A DNA stretch of 64,000 nucleotides from Ryuthela nishihirai (taxonomy: Eukaryota > Arthropoda > Arachnida > Araneae > Heptathelidae), in the NCBI GenBank assembly GCA_038380435.1, contig JAWZYU010000019.1, positions 29,475,801 to 29,539,800 on the forward strand, given 5' to 3'. Of this stretch, positions 33,722 through 44,850 are shown piece by piece (position 1 is the stretch's first letter; each line of letters starts with the position of its first letter). Position numbers and translations under genes: made by a program. The notes under the pieces were generated by a model. The model had not been told where the DNA came from, made no database searches, and saw only the letters and a program-made list of their open reading frames with translations.

Positions 33722-35140
33722 GCTTGTATAATATTCCAAATGCCTTTGGTAATGTGAGGATCTGGCAACTGCAGCAGATTTAAATGTTATATTGACTTTT
33801 ACGTTCACAATTAGGGTGAAATAAATGGCAACAACAAATTTAACAGCGATTATCGTTTCCCGTAGGAATGGCATGGTATTTTTACTTCCAGCAAAACTTG
33901 AACTTCGACTTGACATTCGGCACTGCAATCCGGACCACAACCAGAAACATTCTCACAGTACACAGTCCTATCCTATGGAGAACGACCTCTCCAACGCCCG
34001 TCTCTGCTCCTTTTCTCACTAAATGTGAGTTAACAGAGAACATCTGAATGACTGCAAAATGGGATCAGAAACTCTGGAAACATTAGATTGCGAACCTGGA
34101 GTACTTCTACTGAGCTAATTCAAGTTCCATTAATATTGAAACCAAGTGCTAACTTACAACAATTGCTCATGAAAACGTGTGTATTATATCACCGGGTACT
34201 CTACGTGCTGTGAAGAATATGTCGTATCTATATAATTGAAGTGACAGTTACAGTTAGAAGAGTGAGTAGAGTTGCTTTGATTACGTACACGAAGAGTAGA
34301 TGTGTGTTGCTTTATAGAAGAGAACTTTAGAAACATCTATTTTATTGTGGCTTTCGAGTTTTATGTCTTATTGAAGAGGATTTATGATGCTCTTATAAAG
34401 TGTAAAGAGTGTCAGGTGAAACCCCTTTATACAAGTTGTCAGCTTTAAAGATGTTGAACAAATTAAGATGTTGAACAAATTAAGATGTTGAACAAATTAA
34501 GAACATTAAAGATGATGCACAAGCTGTGACAATCTTGAGTAGAAAGGGACACAGACGATATACAAGTTTATACTAAAGAAAAAGGTACCGTGTACGATAG
34601 CAAATAATATAGTTATATTTAAGACTACGTTATTGCACAGTTATTTTTAGACTGTTATTGAATATTTGATGAATTGCTAAGCCTTAATTAAGACGTTTTG
34701 ACACTTAAAATTTGCTGAGTAGAGTATCATGTAACGGAAAGTTAGAACTTTATTCTCTTTTAATTTGTTAATAAAAGATGATCAGTAAATAATTAATCAT
34801 GACTGTAGTTAGTCCATTTGTTTATTAAGTGAATTATTCAAGTTTCCGTACTTCTTGTAAAATAATTATTTATCTATTAAATAAGTTCATTTACTATTAA
34901 TTTGGTTGATTCGCACAAAATATTGTGAAATATGCATTTCTGAAACTTTGAAACAATATCAAACTTATACTTTAGTAATATTTTGTCAAAGTTATATATT
35001 CATGACATAAAATGCATATTCAGAATAAGTCAGTACTTAGTGGTGGATTTATGAAGTCATTATAGCATTATATAAAGCAATTGGCAATATTCATCACTAA
35101 TAAATAGCATTCTACAGGAGTCCATTATCCAATCGTGAAG
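33722..35140. other. AT-rich stretch, no gene seen
   Basis: One 18-bp unit (agatgttgaacaaattaa) is repeated three times at about 34448-34502. Nothing else supported. Confidence 0.45.
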
Positions 35141-35494
35141 GATGGTGGTGGCTCAGTCGGTAGATCGCCAGGTTCGAATCCCGCCATGCCAAACGTTGGG
35201 ATTTATTTCCGGAAAACTCCCCGCCCAGCCCTCGATCAGTAGGACACAACAATGGGCTTGAAAAGACCGCCGTCTATCTGATGGGACGTAAAGCCGTGGT
35301 TTCGTGTGAGGTAGCCCATATCCTATGCTCGTAAAAGACATTCTGTATGGCCTTGACAGGAGGCTACCATCTGTCTCCTAACAACTGTCCAGTGGGTCTC
35401 ACCCTACAACATTCTATGAGCCCTCAGGATCCTTGTAACCTAGCATTTAGCCCATTGTGTGCAAAAATTGCCGCTCAGAGTTAAATCAACCTAA
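35141..35494 (+). mobile_element. SINE1 copy with deletion in the tRNA-like head
   Basis: Head gtggtggctcagtcggtaga jumps from the A box directly to the B box (ccaggttcgaatcccgcc), losing the anticodon arm (about 25 bp). The body and 3' end (gctcagagttaaatcaacc) are intact. Confidence 0.85.
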
Positions 35495-35547
35495 CCAGTA
35501 ATGAAGTCAATGCTGCCCGACCTCTTCCCTCAGAATCCTAGAGCAAC

Positions 35548-35614
35548 AAAAATTTTGAATGATTACGATTTTAGGAGGAATAATACTTGTCAATTTCTTT
35601 CTAAACCATTTGTC
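35548..35614 (+). repeat. 67-bp segment copied into a SINE at 37205
   Basis: attttgaatgattacgattt followed by tacttgtcaatttctttcta recurs, nearly identical, at 37205-37273 and in part at 37292-37331. This copy sits about 50 bp past the SINE1 tail and may be the template. Confidence 0.85.
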
Positions 35615-36012
35615 ATAATAAAAAGTACAATTATACAATAATTATTAACTTTACCAGGAGTAAATAAAACATATTCGCATCTGACAGAATATTTTCATTC
35701 GATCATCATATATTTATATATTTATCTTCTCTCCCCCCACCTCCTCCCAAATATTTTCTTCTTCAGCTAATGTGAATTATATACGTTCCTCCCATAATAT
35801 TTGGTTTGCTTGTGGCGCCATCTGTGACCGAAATCGAACAACCAAAATTGATTCACATGATGGAATTTTAATATTTGTTACTCACGCTCATTGCGTTAAA
35901 TTAATAACGCAGAAGTATTATGCAGAAGTATTATTGATTCCTTTGTATAACAGTAAATGTCCTGTACACTTGGGACTCAAGAAATAAATAACAGAAAAAA
36001 ATTTAGTTTTTG

Positions 36013-36180
36013 CCGTGAGTGGGATTCGAACCCACGTCTCCCAGGAACATGCCAGTTGTTCTAATCATTACATCACTAATGGTATTATTATCTGATGCCT
36101 ACAGCCGCTGATGAATGTAGTGGATAGGTAGCCTGGCATTTTACTGGGAGACGTGGGTTTGAATCACCTTCACGGCAAAA
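36013..36180. mobile_element. Fold-back element with tRNA-like ends
   Basis: Left arm 36013-36085 and right arm about 36108-36178 are inverted copies. Each ends outward in a tRNA-like 3' half: left gccgtgagtgggattcgaac, right gacgtgggtttgaatcacct plus tcacggc. The left arm, read on the minus strand, has a perfect B box (gggttcgaatccc) and an A-box-like attagaacaactggc. The loop is about 20 bp. Members of the same family are at 47686 and 56519. Confidence 0.75.
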
Positions 36181-36877
36181 ACTGATTTTTTTTTCAATCA
36201 AATATTTCATGAATCGCATGTCTACAGGATAGTTACATGTCGTGTGATATTTTACTACTGCATTTTCTTCTTCGTTCCTAAAGTAAGCAACAAAAATTGC
36301 ATTTGTTTCGTTTCTCCTGCCCTCTACACCCATTTTTCATATCTGGGTTTTACAATTTTTTTTTAATACACTGTCTTTTTATGCCCATTGCTTTGAAGTT
36401 TTATTGTTGTGTCCTTTACTGTTTTAGTGTTTTGATTTTAAATGGTTGTCAGATACTTATCTTTTATCGCCCTTTTTTTTTATCTGTTTCGCGCATTATA
36501 GTTTTAATTATTCATGCGACATAAAACCCCAATTAACCAAACTCATCTAATGACGAAAATTTCAGGAAGTTCCAGTAGATTCAGATGCTTTCCCTTTACT
36601 CGTCACCAAGAAAACTTTTATCATCGACAGAAACTAAGATACTTAAAGCAAAATAATGAGAACACTTTTAGAATCGAAATCGCATTAACAAAAGGTGTGC
36701 CAACTCTGCTTTCCCACGAATTCCATTTTCTTGTTAACCTCTCCGATTTAATAATTCTTCTCCGCGGGCGACTGCGTGATATAAAACAATTACAAAGCTC
36801 AAATTTAATTTTTTCCCCTCCTTCTCCATCTCTTTCTCTGGTTTGAGAGCAAAGGAATAGTATTCCAACTATATAAC
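36181..36877. other. Spacer with T-rich runs
   Basis: Open frames at 36297-36524 and 36514-36846 (+) have no family motif. The first is dominated by T-rich codons. Confidence 0.35.
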
Positions 36878-36903
36878 TGTCCTACCAAAGTATTAGATAT
36901 TGG

Positions 36904-37671
36904 TTGTTTGGTTGTTTTACCTCTGAGCGGTATTTTTTTTTTGCACACAATGGGCTAACCATTGTGTGCAAAACACAAGGACATCACAACAGTCACATCA
37001 CAAGGACCAAAGGCTTAGAGAAAGTTGGGGGAGGAAACCCAGTGGACAGCTGTTGGGAGACAGATAGTAGCCTTCCGTCAAGGCCATCCAGCTTGTTCTT
37101 TAACGTACACAGGGTTGGGTTGGGTTGTTTTACCCAACCCAACCCTGACGGCGGATGGGACGGGGATCTCCAAGCCCATCGGTGTCCACTACTGACCGTG
37201 GGTGAAAAAATTTTGAATGATTACGATTTTAGGGGGAAAAAATACTTGTCAATTTCTTTCCAAACCATTGTCTTGTCAATTGACCGTGGGTGAAAAAATT
37301 TTGAATGATTACGATTTTAGGGGGAAAAAATAAAGCCATCGGTTCCACTACTGACCGTGCCCATCGGTGTCCACTACCAAGCCCATCGGTGTCCACTACT
37401 GACCGTGGGTAGGGCGGGGATTTTGCGGAGATAAATCTCAACGCTGACCCAGCTGGGACTCGAACCTGGGAACTACAGATTACGAGCCTGGCGCGCTACC
37501 GACTGAGCCACCCCCGCCCCCGTACACAGGGAATGGCTCTCCTGCACACGTAGACGGTGGCCTTTCTAAGCCCTGAGGGCAGAGAGGGGAGTTTTGCGGA
37601 GATAAATCTCAACATTAGCCCAGGTAGGACTCTAACCTGGCCCGCTAGACTATGCAACCCTGCCCCAAATG
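36904..37671 (-). mobile_element. SINE1 copy interrupted by another SINE1
   Basis: The outer copy runs on the minus strand from the tail (ggttgttttacctctgagcg) at 36910 to 37114, then continues at 37521 (cgtacacagggaatggctct) to the reversed head near 37670. The inner SINE1 (37115-37520) sits between. The outer copy itself carries a local duplication of the phrase around aatgggctaaccattgtgtg (36948-36975). Confidence 0.8.
37115..37520 (-). mobile_element. SINE1 nested in SINE1, internally scrambled
   Basis: It is flanked by an 11-bp duplication, cgtacacaggg, at 37104-37114 and 37521-37531. It starts with the reversed tail (ttgggttgggttgttttacc) and ends with an intact reversed head (gagccacccccgcccc). 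The part between is scrambled: the 3' body is missing, the phrase gcccatcggtgtccactact occurs repeatedly, and two copies of a non-SINE segment (37205-37273, 37292-37331) are inserted. Confidence 0.85.
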
Positions 37672-38215
37672 TTAGAGAATTTCCAAGTTATATCAATGAA
37701 AATGCAACTATAAAGCTCTACAATTTCTAAAATATGCATTAAATGGAAAAATGTGATTGGCGATAGATTAAAAATCATAAGCAAATTGATTTAAATATCG
37801 TTTTTCAACAAATTGTTCAGTATTTAAAAAGTTAAGGAGGTTGAAATATTTAAAAATATCTTAGTTTTGTAAAAAAAAATCTTTCATAATCATCTAAAAT
37901 AAAATGAACATTACGCAAATTTCTAAAATGTATAACTTATTAAAGGTTTGAAATGATGCTTATTATTAATTATTAATTGATTTCGAGGTGAAGTCTTACG
38001 AACACATTAACCTTATGAAATATTCTAGTTTCCATAACGCTTTAAATATTGAAAGAATATTGTTGAAAATCGAGATTTAAATAGATTTAATTATTATCTT
38101 TATGTCCAGTCACATTTTTTCATTTAATGCATATGTTAAAAGTTATAGAGTTTCGAAGTTAGATTCCTAATGACATAACATAGAAATTCTCTAATATTTT
38201 GATAGGGCAGTGTAC

Positions 38216-38838
38216 ATGTATAACGTAGAGAAAGTGTACCAGAAGTACTTCCTCTGGTGATGTTGATAAGCATCTGATAAGGTGCCTCTTCACCACTGAC
38301 ACTGATGATGCGACTATCACGCTTTGGGAAGTACAGAGTGTGAGAGTATAGGAGTTGAAAGGAGAAGGGAAAGTCGATTACGTGTTTTAATATAACTGCA
38401 AGGAAGCTCGGATGCTTCATTAACCAATTAGGACTCGGTAACGTGTCGGCGGCTTGATGACGTTCCCTGCAGAGGCGTGTGCTCATTCCTCAACTGAACC
38501 GCAGATGATGCTTGGCCCTGACAAGCATCGATGCTGAACATTTCGTTTTCCTCCTTCATTCTCTTCAGTTACTTTGGCTTATTAGGAACATGATGTTCTG
38601 CCCGACGAGATTACAGTAGATTGTAGAACAAGATTTATTTTTCCGACCTGTTTCTGACTAAGTCCCAACCAAAATTAGGAGCTAAACAGGGAAAGGAGCG
38701 AAGCATGAGAAACGGCGCTCCAAAGTTTAGTTACAGAGAAGTATGAATCGTGTTTGTAACTTTTGGACACAAGTGCACATGAGGATCCACAGGTTCAAAA
38801 TGGTGTGAAGCCTTTGCTTCATGTTTAAGATTCCAATA
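38216..38838. other. GC-richer stretch with possible minus-strand coding relic
   Basis: Composition is clearly less AT-rich than the surroundings. On the minus strand a frame reads EENEMFSIDACQGQASSAVQ and continues to a stop near 38425. A second minus frame (38486-38136) overlaps the right arm of the fold-back. No domain recognised and no acceptor of good quality, so this is a candidate only. Confidence 0.2.
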
Positions 38839-38846
38839 CTCTAAAT

Positions 38847-39414
38847 CAGTTGGGTTGTTTTATCTTTGAGCGGAACTTTTTTTTGCACACAATGGGCTAA
38901 ATGGTCAGGTCACAAAAACCGCGAAAACTCAGAGAAGGTTCGGGGAGGGGACCCACTGGAACAGCTGTTAGGAGACAGATGGTAGCCTCCCGTCAAGGCC
39001 ATCCAGTGTGTTCTTTAACGTACATAGTGTATGGCTCTCCTCCACACTGAGCCACGGCTTAACGTTCCATCCGACGGACGGCGACCTTTCCAAGCCCATC
39101 AGTGTCCCCTACTGACTGTGGGCATGGCGGGAGTCTTGCGGAGATAAATCTCAACCATCTGACCCAGCTGGGACTCGAACCTGGGAACTGCAGATTATGA
39201 GCCTGGCGCGCTACCGACTGAGCCACCCCCGCCCCTCTCTAAATCAGTTGTTCCCAACGTGGGCCACATGGCCCTCCAGGATACCGCGCCATACTTCTAG
39301 AGACCAAATGGAACATTTTTCTAATTAACAGCGATTATGGGGAAGAGTCACATAGTTAAATGAGGAAGCTCAGAAGGGGACCATGAGCAAAACAAATGGT
39401 TAAGAAACACTGCG
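38847..39414. mobile_element. hAT-like MITE split by the SINE1
   Basis: After removing the SINE, the element starts cagttgttcccaacgtgggc (39245 onwards) and ends tggttaagaaacactg near 39414. Reversed, that is cagtgtttcttaacca, an inverted terminal match typical of hAT. It is about 170 bp without the SINE and has no coding capacity. An 8-bp duplication is not evident. Confidence 0.6.
38853..39236 (-). mobile_element. SINE1 copy with 14-bp target duplication
   Basis: Full length, reversed: tail ggttgttttatctttgagcg, head gagccacccccgcccc. Flanks ctctaaatcagttg at 38839-38852 and 39237-39250 are identical. The target is the terminal repeat of a hAT-like element. Confidence 0.95.
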
Positions 39415-39539
39415 CAAACGAATATTGCTGAAATCCAATATTGCTTTTCATTTCACAACAAATTATTTTAAAAATCTTGGTCCTTATTGGAATATCAAAT
39501 TCAGTATATCCTGTTTCTGCCGTTTTAAACTGTGGTTAA

Positions 39540-40990
39540 CTCCTTTTGAACTGTTCGTTGGGATTCTTTTCCAATCTGTTTATTTGGATCCCTTTCCAAT
39601 CCCGATTATTTGAATCATTCCAATCCTTTTTCGTCTGGTCCATTTCAAATCATTTCCGTTTGGATACTTTCACAATATTTTTCGGTTGAATCCCTCTCTA
39701 ATCATTTTATTTTGCATTCCTTTACAAATTCTGTTCATTTGGATCACTTTCTAATACTGTGTGTTTGGATCCTTTTCAAACTTCTCTGTTTGGATCTCTT
39801 TCCAATACTGATAATTTAGATTATCTTCCATTTTTCCTATTTTTAGCTTCGATTCCTTTTTTAATCCTCTCATTTGGATCACTTTCCAATCTTTTGGTTT
39901 GAATCCGTTTTCAGTCCTTATCATTTTAATCCGCTCCCAAAGCTGATCATTTACGCCCTATTCTAATCCATTTCGCTTGAACCCTTTGCAATCCTGATCA
40001 TTTAGGCTAGTGGTTCCCACCTTTTTTTTTAATTGAACGTCCCATTTCATTTTTGAACCCCCTCCCCTATTCGTTAATCTAAGAAATATTCAATATTCTA
40101 TCTAATCTATTTACATGGAAAAAATCAAGAAAGCTAGTAGTAGGAGGTGACGACTCCATTGGGAACCACTGATTTAGACCCTTTGGAATCCTGATTGGAT
40201 CTGTTTCAATTCCTTGCGTTTAGATCCCTACTTAACCATTTTCGTTTTAGTTCCATTTCCATCCTTTTCATTCGGTTCCCTTTCCATTCATTTTTATTTA
40301 GATCTCTCTACTACTTTATCTTTAGATCTATTTCTAGTCGTAATCATTTAGATCCGTTTTCAGTCCTTTTCACTTACATCTCTTTCCGATTCTTTTCTTT
40401 ATGGATCCATTTCCAGTTCTTTTCACACATATTACTTTCCGATCCTTTTACTTTATGTATCCTTTACCAGTCCTTTTCACTCGCATCCCTTCCCGATCCA
40501 TTTTCTTTATGGATACCTTTCACTCACATCGCTTTCCGATTCTTTTCCTTTATTGATCCCTTTCCGTTATGGATATTTTTCCAGTCCTTTTCCCTCACCA
40601 CCCTTTCCTATTCTTTTCTTTTATTGATCCCTTTTCGATTCTTTTATTCGGTACTTTTCCGAAACTTTTCATTTGGATCACTTTTTAGTTTTTTTCGCTT
40701 GATACCTTGTCAACCCTTTTCAACAATTTCAATTTGGATCCCTTTCTATATCTGTTCACTGGAATCATTTTCCATTTTTTACGATTGGATCCATTTCCAA
40801 TCCTTTTAAATTGGATCCCCTCTCTAATCCTGTTCACTGGAATCATTTTCCATTTTTTTCGTTTGGATCCATTTCCAATCCTTTTAAATTGGATCCCCTT
40901 TCTAATCCTGTTCACTGGAATCCTTTTCCAATTTTTTTATTTTGGGATCTATTTCCAGTCATATTCGTTTGAAATCCTTTTCAAACTGTT
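39540..40990 (+). repeat. 26-bp minisatellite with higher-order units
   Basis: Diverged units near tttggatccctttccaatcc plus tgttca fill the stretch. At 40750-40920 a 78-bp composite (three units) repeats with few mismatches. The open frames here, including 40195-40809 (+) and 40685-40915 (-), translate the array (IPFQSFxLDPF type) and are not genes. Confidence 0.9.
40008..40171. mobile_element. hAT MITE inside the minisatellite
   Basis: The ends are tagtggttcccacctttttt and, reversed, cagtggttcccaatggag. It is flanked by 8-bp duplications atttaggc (40000-40007) and atttagac (40172-40179), both part of the array unit. 164 bp, non-coding. Confidence 0.9.
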
Positions 40991-40999
40991 CTGAATCTT

Positions 41000-41759
41000 G
41001 CCATGAAGAACCCTAGGTGCGTTCTAAAACTGCCCGAATTAATTAAAAAAACTACTAAACCTTTCGACTTTCAGAATGGAAATATTTTTAGTGATGGAAA
41101 TATCTTAGGTAACGGAATATATTTTAGCGAAGCATTGGAAGTATATATACATCTCTGCTGCGAACAAGTTTCGGTATCATGACAAACAGTTGGAATGTTT
41201 GCTATTTGCTTAGACTAATTCATCTGCCATGTTTACTTTTCAACCGCATTTCGCAAATCGGCGATACAGACTGCAAATGTAAATTTTCGAAATGTACGTC
41301 ACGACAAACGATCTCTTACCCGCTGTGCGAAGTCGAATGTCAACATCTGCTTGCTAAATACTAATGCATTTTCGTGCATTGAACTGTTTGATGTGATTTA
41401 CATGAACCTAATTTATCTTTCAGTGGGAATGTCACATGTTTTTGACATAATCATTACTCAGGAAACTCGTCTGTCATCACTTTATTGATCCTTGAAGTTT
41501 CAGCGTTTTAATATCTCATTCATGGTTTCCTTTCCTTAATAAGAAATTGGATTATAATAAAAGCAAAAATACTGAAAACGTTGAAAATAAAAAAAAAACT
41601 TATCTGATGATTTATTTGTTATTTGTGTATAAAAATATTCTGTTTCAAAAGAAATGACATTATTGATATAAATTTTGAGAATCCGTTTAACGATTTATAT
41701 ACTTTCCTGTTGTTACAAGGTAAATGATCTTATGAATTAAATTTTAATTCCTAATACAT
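41000..41759. other. Spacer, no gene recognised
   Basis: An open frame at 41179-41364 ends with several cysteines but has no family match I can defend. The rest is AT-rich. Confidence 0.35.
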
Positions 41760-41870
41760 TGTACATAATATTAACAATAACATAATAAAAACATAATAAG
41801 TTAACAATAACATAATAACATAATAATAACTTAATAACATAATAATAACAACAATACATAATATTAATTA
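41760..41870 (+). repeat. AT-rich simple repeat
   Basis: Irregular repeats of acaataacataata and taataac. Confidence 0.9.
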
Positions 41871-41871
41871 G

Positions 41872-41950
41872 AATTGGATCCCCTCTCTAATCCTGTTCAC
41901 AGGAATCATTTTCCATTTTTTACGTTTGGATCCATTTCCAATCCTTTAAC
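41872..41950 (+). repeat. Detached block of the 26-bp minisatellite
   Basis: attggatcccctctctaatc ... ttttccattttttacgtttg ... matches 40814-40895 almost base for base, but lies some 900 bp beyond the end of the array. Confidence 0.9.
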
Positions 41951-42414
41951 TTGTAACTTTTGATAAGAAGGTCCGCCGATAAACTAACAAGTGACCTTCG
42001 AATAAAAGATTTATTAGGTAAAACAATGTTGGGTATTTAATATTAAAAAGATCACCCTATTGAGAAACGGTAAAAACAAGAGTCCTTTGTCCAATTTTCA
42101 TCTACAGTTTGCCAAAGATTTATTTTAACTAAAAGTCTTTTAATATAATTGATTTATTTCATTTCATAAATGTAGATTTCACAATTGTAGACGTTACAAG
42201 CTTTCATTTGAGACAGAACCCGTTGATATCGACCCTGTGGAATTTTTTTACCCATTTTTGAGGTAAGAGCGGTGGGGCAAAATTAGAGGTAGCCTATAAC
42301 AAGCTTTCATTAGACGGCAAACTCGTCACACTCAGCTCTCGCTTTCGAAAGATATAATAAAACAAATATTTTCATATTTTTCCACTTTCAGAGGGAATAA
42401 AATACGGAGGGTGG
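41951..42414. other. AT-rich spacer
   Basis: The phrase acaagctttcatt occurs twice (42199 and 42299), which is possibly an old duplication. Confidence 0.35.
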
Positions 42415-42620
42415 ATTTTATATAGCCCAGGCATGGATCAAGAAAAATATCAAGGGGGAGGGGGGAGTAGAAGACTGAATTTTCAAGTATGTATAAATTT
42501 TTCGCTTGGTTTTACGGCTCTTTAAAATATTTCTTGGGAAGTTCATGAGCCATAAATAAGCTTAATAATGTTTTTACCTCTATTACTCTTACTCACTTTC
42601 TGAAAGTGTAATCAAGGGTA
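42415..42620 (+). repeat. Repeat family D, copy 1
   Basis: gggggaggggggagtagaag, ttttacggctctttaaaata and tactcttactcactttctga recur in diverged form at 45240-45480. Confidence 0.5.
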
Positions 42621-42699
42621 AATTATTAAACTTGTGTGTATTTCATGCATGTTTCATTAGGAGGGGTTACTGAGTACAATCAGAATATGCAATTTAGTT

Positions 42700-43735
42700 C
42701 TTCGAACACATCTCTCCTGAGTTACATCTGCTGCATCTCGCACTGTAGACCAATTCTAATAAAGTCCTGTTTGACATTGTCTGCCCACTGCATCCTAGGT
42801 CTCCCCCTCTTTCTTAGGCATTTAGTTACACTGTTCATAACCCTATTAGCTAATATATATTTATGCATACGGACAACATGGCCAAACCAACCTAGTCTCT
42901 CTCTGCACAATATGTTACTCAAAGGAGGTTGCCGACTCCTTTGCCTAACTTCATCATTACTTACAAAGTTGAACTACCTAATGCCCAACATACTGCGTAA
43001 GCATCTAGAATCAAAAGTATCATGTTTCCTATTATCTTGTTTACAAAGGGTCCACATTTCACTACCATAACTAACTCTAGAAAGAACCAAACTATTACAC
43101 AGTATAAATTTAGTTTTTAGGTATATACACCTATTTTCTATATTCTCCACAGATTCCAGCAGCAATCCCTTATTCCTCTGTTTAACTCCTGCCAGACATC
43201 ACCATATCTGTTACATAACTCCCAAGATAATTAAATTGAGACACCTGGTCAAGAGTGCAACCATTCAGATTAACTGAGCCACAGCCTGCCTGACCAATTT
43301 TCTTCACTTTAGTTTTCGCCCTGTTTATCACCAAACCTACTCTAATACCAGTCTTATCAACAGCTAGAAGGAAAACGTTCATCTGATCACCATCATTTAC
43401 CAAAAGGGCCAAATCATCAGCATAATCTAAATCAGAAATTTTCAGATCTCTAGACCATTTAATCCCAAAATCTGTCACTTGCAGTGAATTTCGCATAGCA
43501 TAATAAATAATTAAAAAGAAAAGTAGACAAAATGCACCCTTGCCGAACACCAGAAGCAATGCTGAACCAATTGCTACAACCTTTGCAAACTCTCACATAC
43601 GACTCAGTGTTATTATAGAGAGCTTTCATTATGTTAACTAACTTGTTTGGTATGCCATACGATCTCACGATCAACCACAAATTATGATGATCAACAGAGT
43701 CAAAAGCCTTTGCCTTTCCAAAATGCTGCATTCAT
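42700..43735 (-). pseudogene. RTE-type LINE reverse transcriptase relic
   Basis: On the minus strand from 43731: KAFDSVDHHNLWLIVRSYGI, then GVRQGCILS (conserved block 4), LDYADDLALLVNDGD near 43430 (the catalytic YADD, intact), and FNYLGSYVTD near 43220. After frame changes come LYNSLV-type sequence (CNSLVLSRVSYGSEMWTL), FDSRCLRSMLGI, and near 42900-42730 RLGWFGHVVRM and KRGRPRMQWADNVKQDF, a C-terminal end typical of this RTE-like group. Family role: target-primed reverse transcription. Several frameshifts make it inactive. The endonuclease part is absent here; a relic of a similar endonuclease, same strand, is at 30878-31750. Confidence 0.9.
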
Positions 43736-44355
43736 GTTACGAGTTGCCACCACAATGTTGTGTCTCAGTTTAAATTCGTATAAGAAAAGCACACGAATTG
43801 GACTCTGATACATTGTTCCCTCTAAGCTCTTACAATCCATTTACCACAAAATCTACTGGCGAAGTGGCTACTGTGTTGTCTTAATCAAGTTTCATGATTT
43901 AATATAACGTATCAAAGCGCCATCTAGTAACATTTTCAGTGCTCAAAACATCGAAAACTTCATGCATATGCGAAATCGACTATTTGATATGCATCATCAT
44001 CATCCTCAAGCAGCCGTGGGCTACGGAGGTCCAAACCTACGGAGCGCACAGTCATAGTCAATCTGATTATTGTCCCATTGTCAATTCTTCAGGGATTTTT
44101 GTGAAGAAGATTTTAATTCTTCCAATTAGGGCCTACACTTGGATCTTTTATATTGAATGAGATGCCTATCATCTCCATGCTTGTTCCACACTAATCAAAA
44201 CAAGGAAGTAAATTAATTCGGACGTATCCTTGTGCAAATGTTTTATTTTTATAAGGCATCCGAAAAAGCTAAATAAAACTTCTAGGTTATATCTGCTTTT
44301 GGTATTTAAAACATAAATAAACCTGCGCAATATTAATATAATGACCTACAAGCTC
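43736..44355. other. Spacer, no gene recognised
   Basis: Contains gcatcatcatcatcc (about 43992) and a stretch of mid GC content (44010-44080) without a recognisable family. Confidence 0.35.
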
Positions 44356-44368
44356 GAGTGTGCAGGAT

Positions 44369-44750
44369 TTGGGTTGTTTTATCTCTGCGCGGCACTTTTT
44401 TGCGCACAATGGGCTAAATGGTCAGGTCACAATGACCCCGAAGCTTCAGAGAAGGTTGGTGGAGGGGATCCACTGGACAGCTGTTGGGAGACAGATGGCA
44501 CTTCCCATCAACGCCATCCAGTGTGTTCTTTAACACTCACAGCTTTCCCACACACGGGGCCACGGCTTAACGTCCCATTCAATGGACGGCTGACTTTGTA
44601 AACCCATCCCTGACGGTGTCCCCTACTGACCGTGGGCAGGACGGAGAGTTTTGGGGATATAAATCTCAACGCTGATCCAGATAGGACTCGAACCTGGGAA
44701 CTGCAGATTATGAGCCTGGAGCGCTACCGACTGAATCACCCCCATCCCTT
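44369..44750 (-). mobile_element. SINE1 copy with target duplication
   Basis: Reversed: tail gggttgttttatctctgcgc, head ctgaatcacccccatccc. Flanks gagtgtgcagga (44356) and gagtgtgcggaa (44751) match at 11 of 12 bases. A short second minus-strand fragment follows at about 44768-44850 (gagttgttctacatatgaga ... gcgcacaacggattaaatca). Confidence 0.9.
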
Positions 44751-44850
44751 GAGTGTGCGGAATAGTTTTGGAATAGGGATGAGTTGTTCTACATATGAGA
44801 GTTTGTGCGCACAACGGATTAAATCAATGGCGCCGAAGCTTTTGGGTGCC

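Larger units (their letters stand above)
36878..38215. mobile_element. Fold-back element family B, with nested SINEs
   Basis: Left tip aactgtcctaccaaagtatt at 36878. The arm resumes after the SINEs at 37672 (gttagagaatttccaagtta). The right arm ends, reversed, as cactgccctatcaaaatatt at about 38210. Arms of about 200 bp share aaagctctacaatttctaaa and gagttaaggaggttgaaa-like inner sequence. The tip pattern with TA outside suggests a Tc1/mariner-type MITE. Confidence 0.7.

Noticed and set aside
40195..40809. 204-codon open frame rich in Phe, Ser and Ile
   Set aside because: It is a translation of the 26-bp minisatellite. The unit does not keep frame in a protein-like way and the opposite strand is open too.
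41179..41364. Short open frame with clustered cysteines
   Set aside because: No signal peptide, no recognisable cysteine framework, no splice or start support. Not enough to call a gene.
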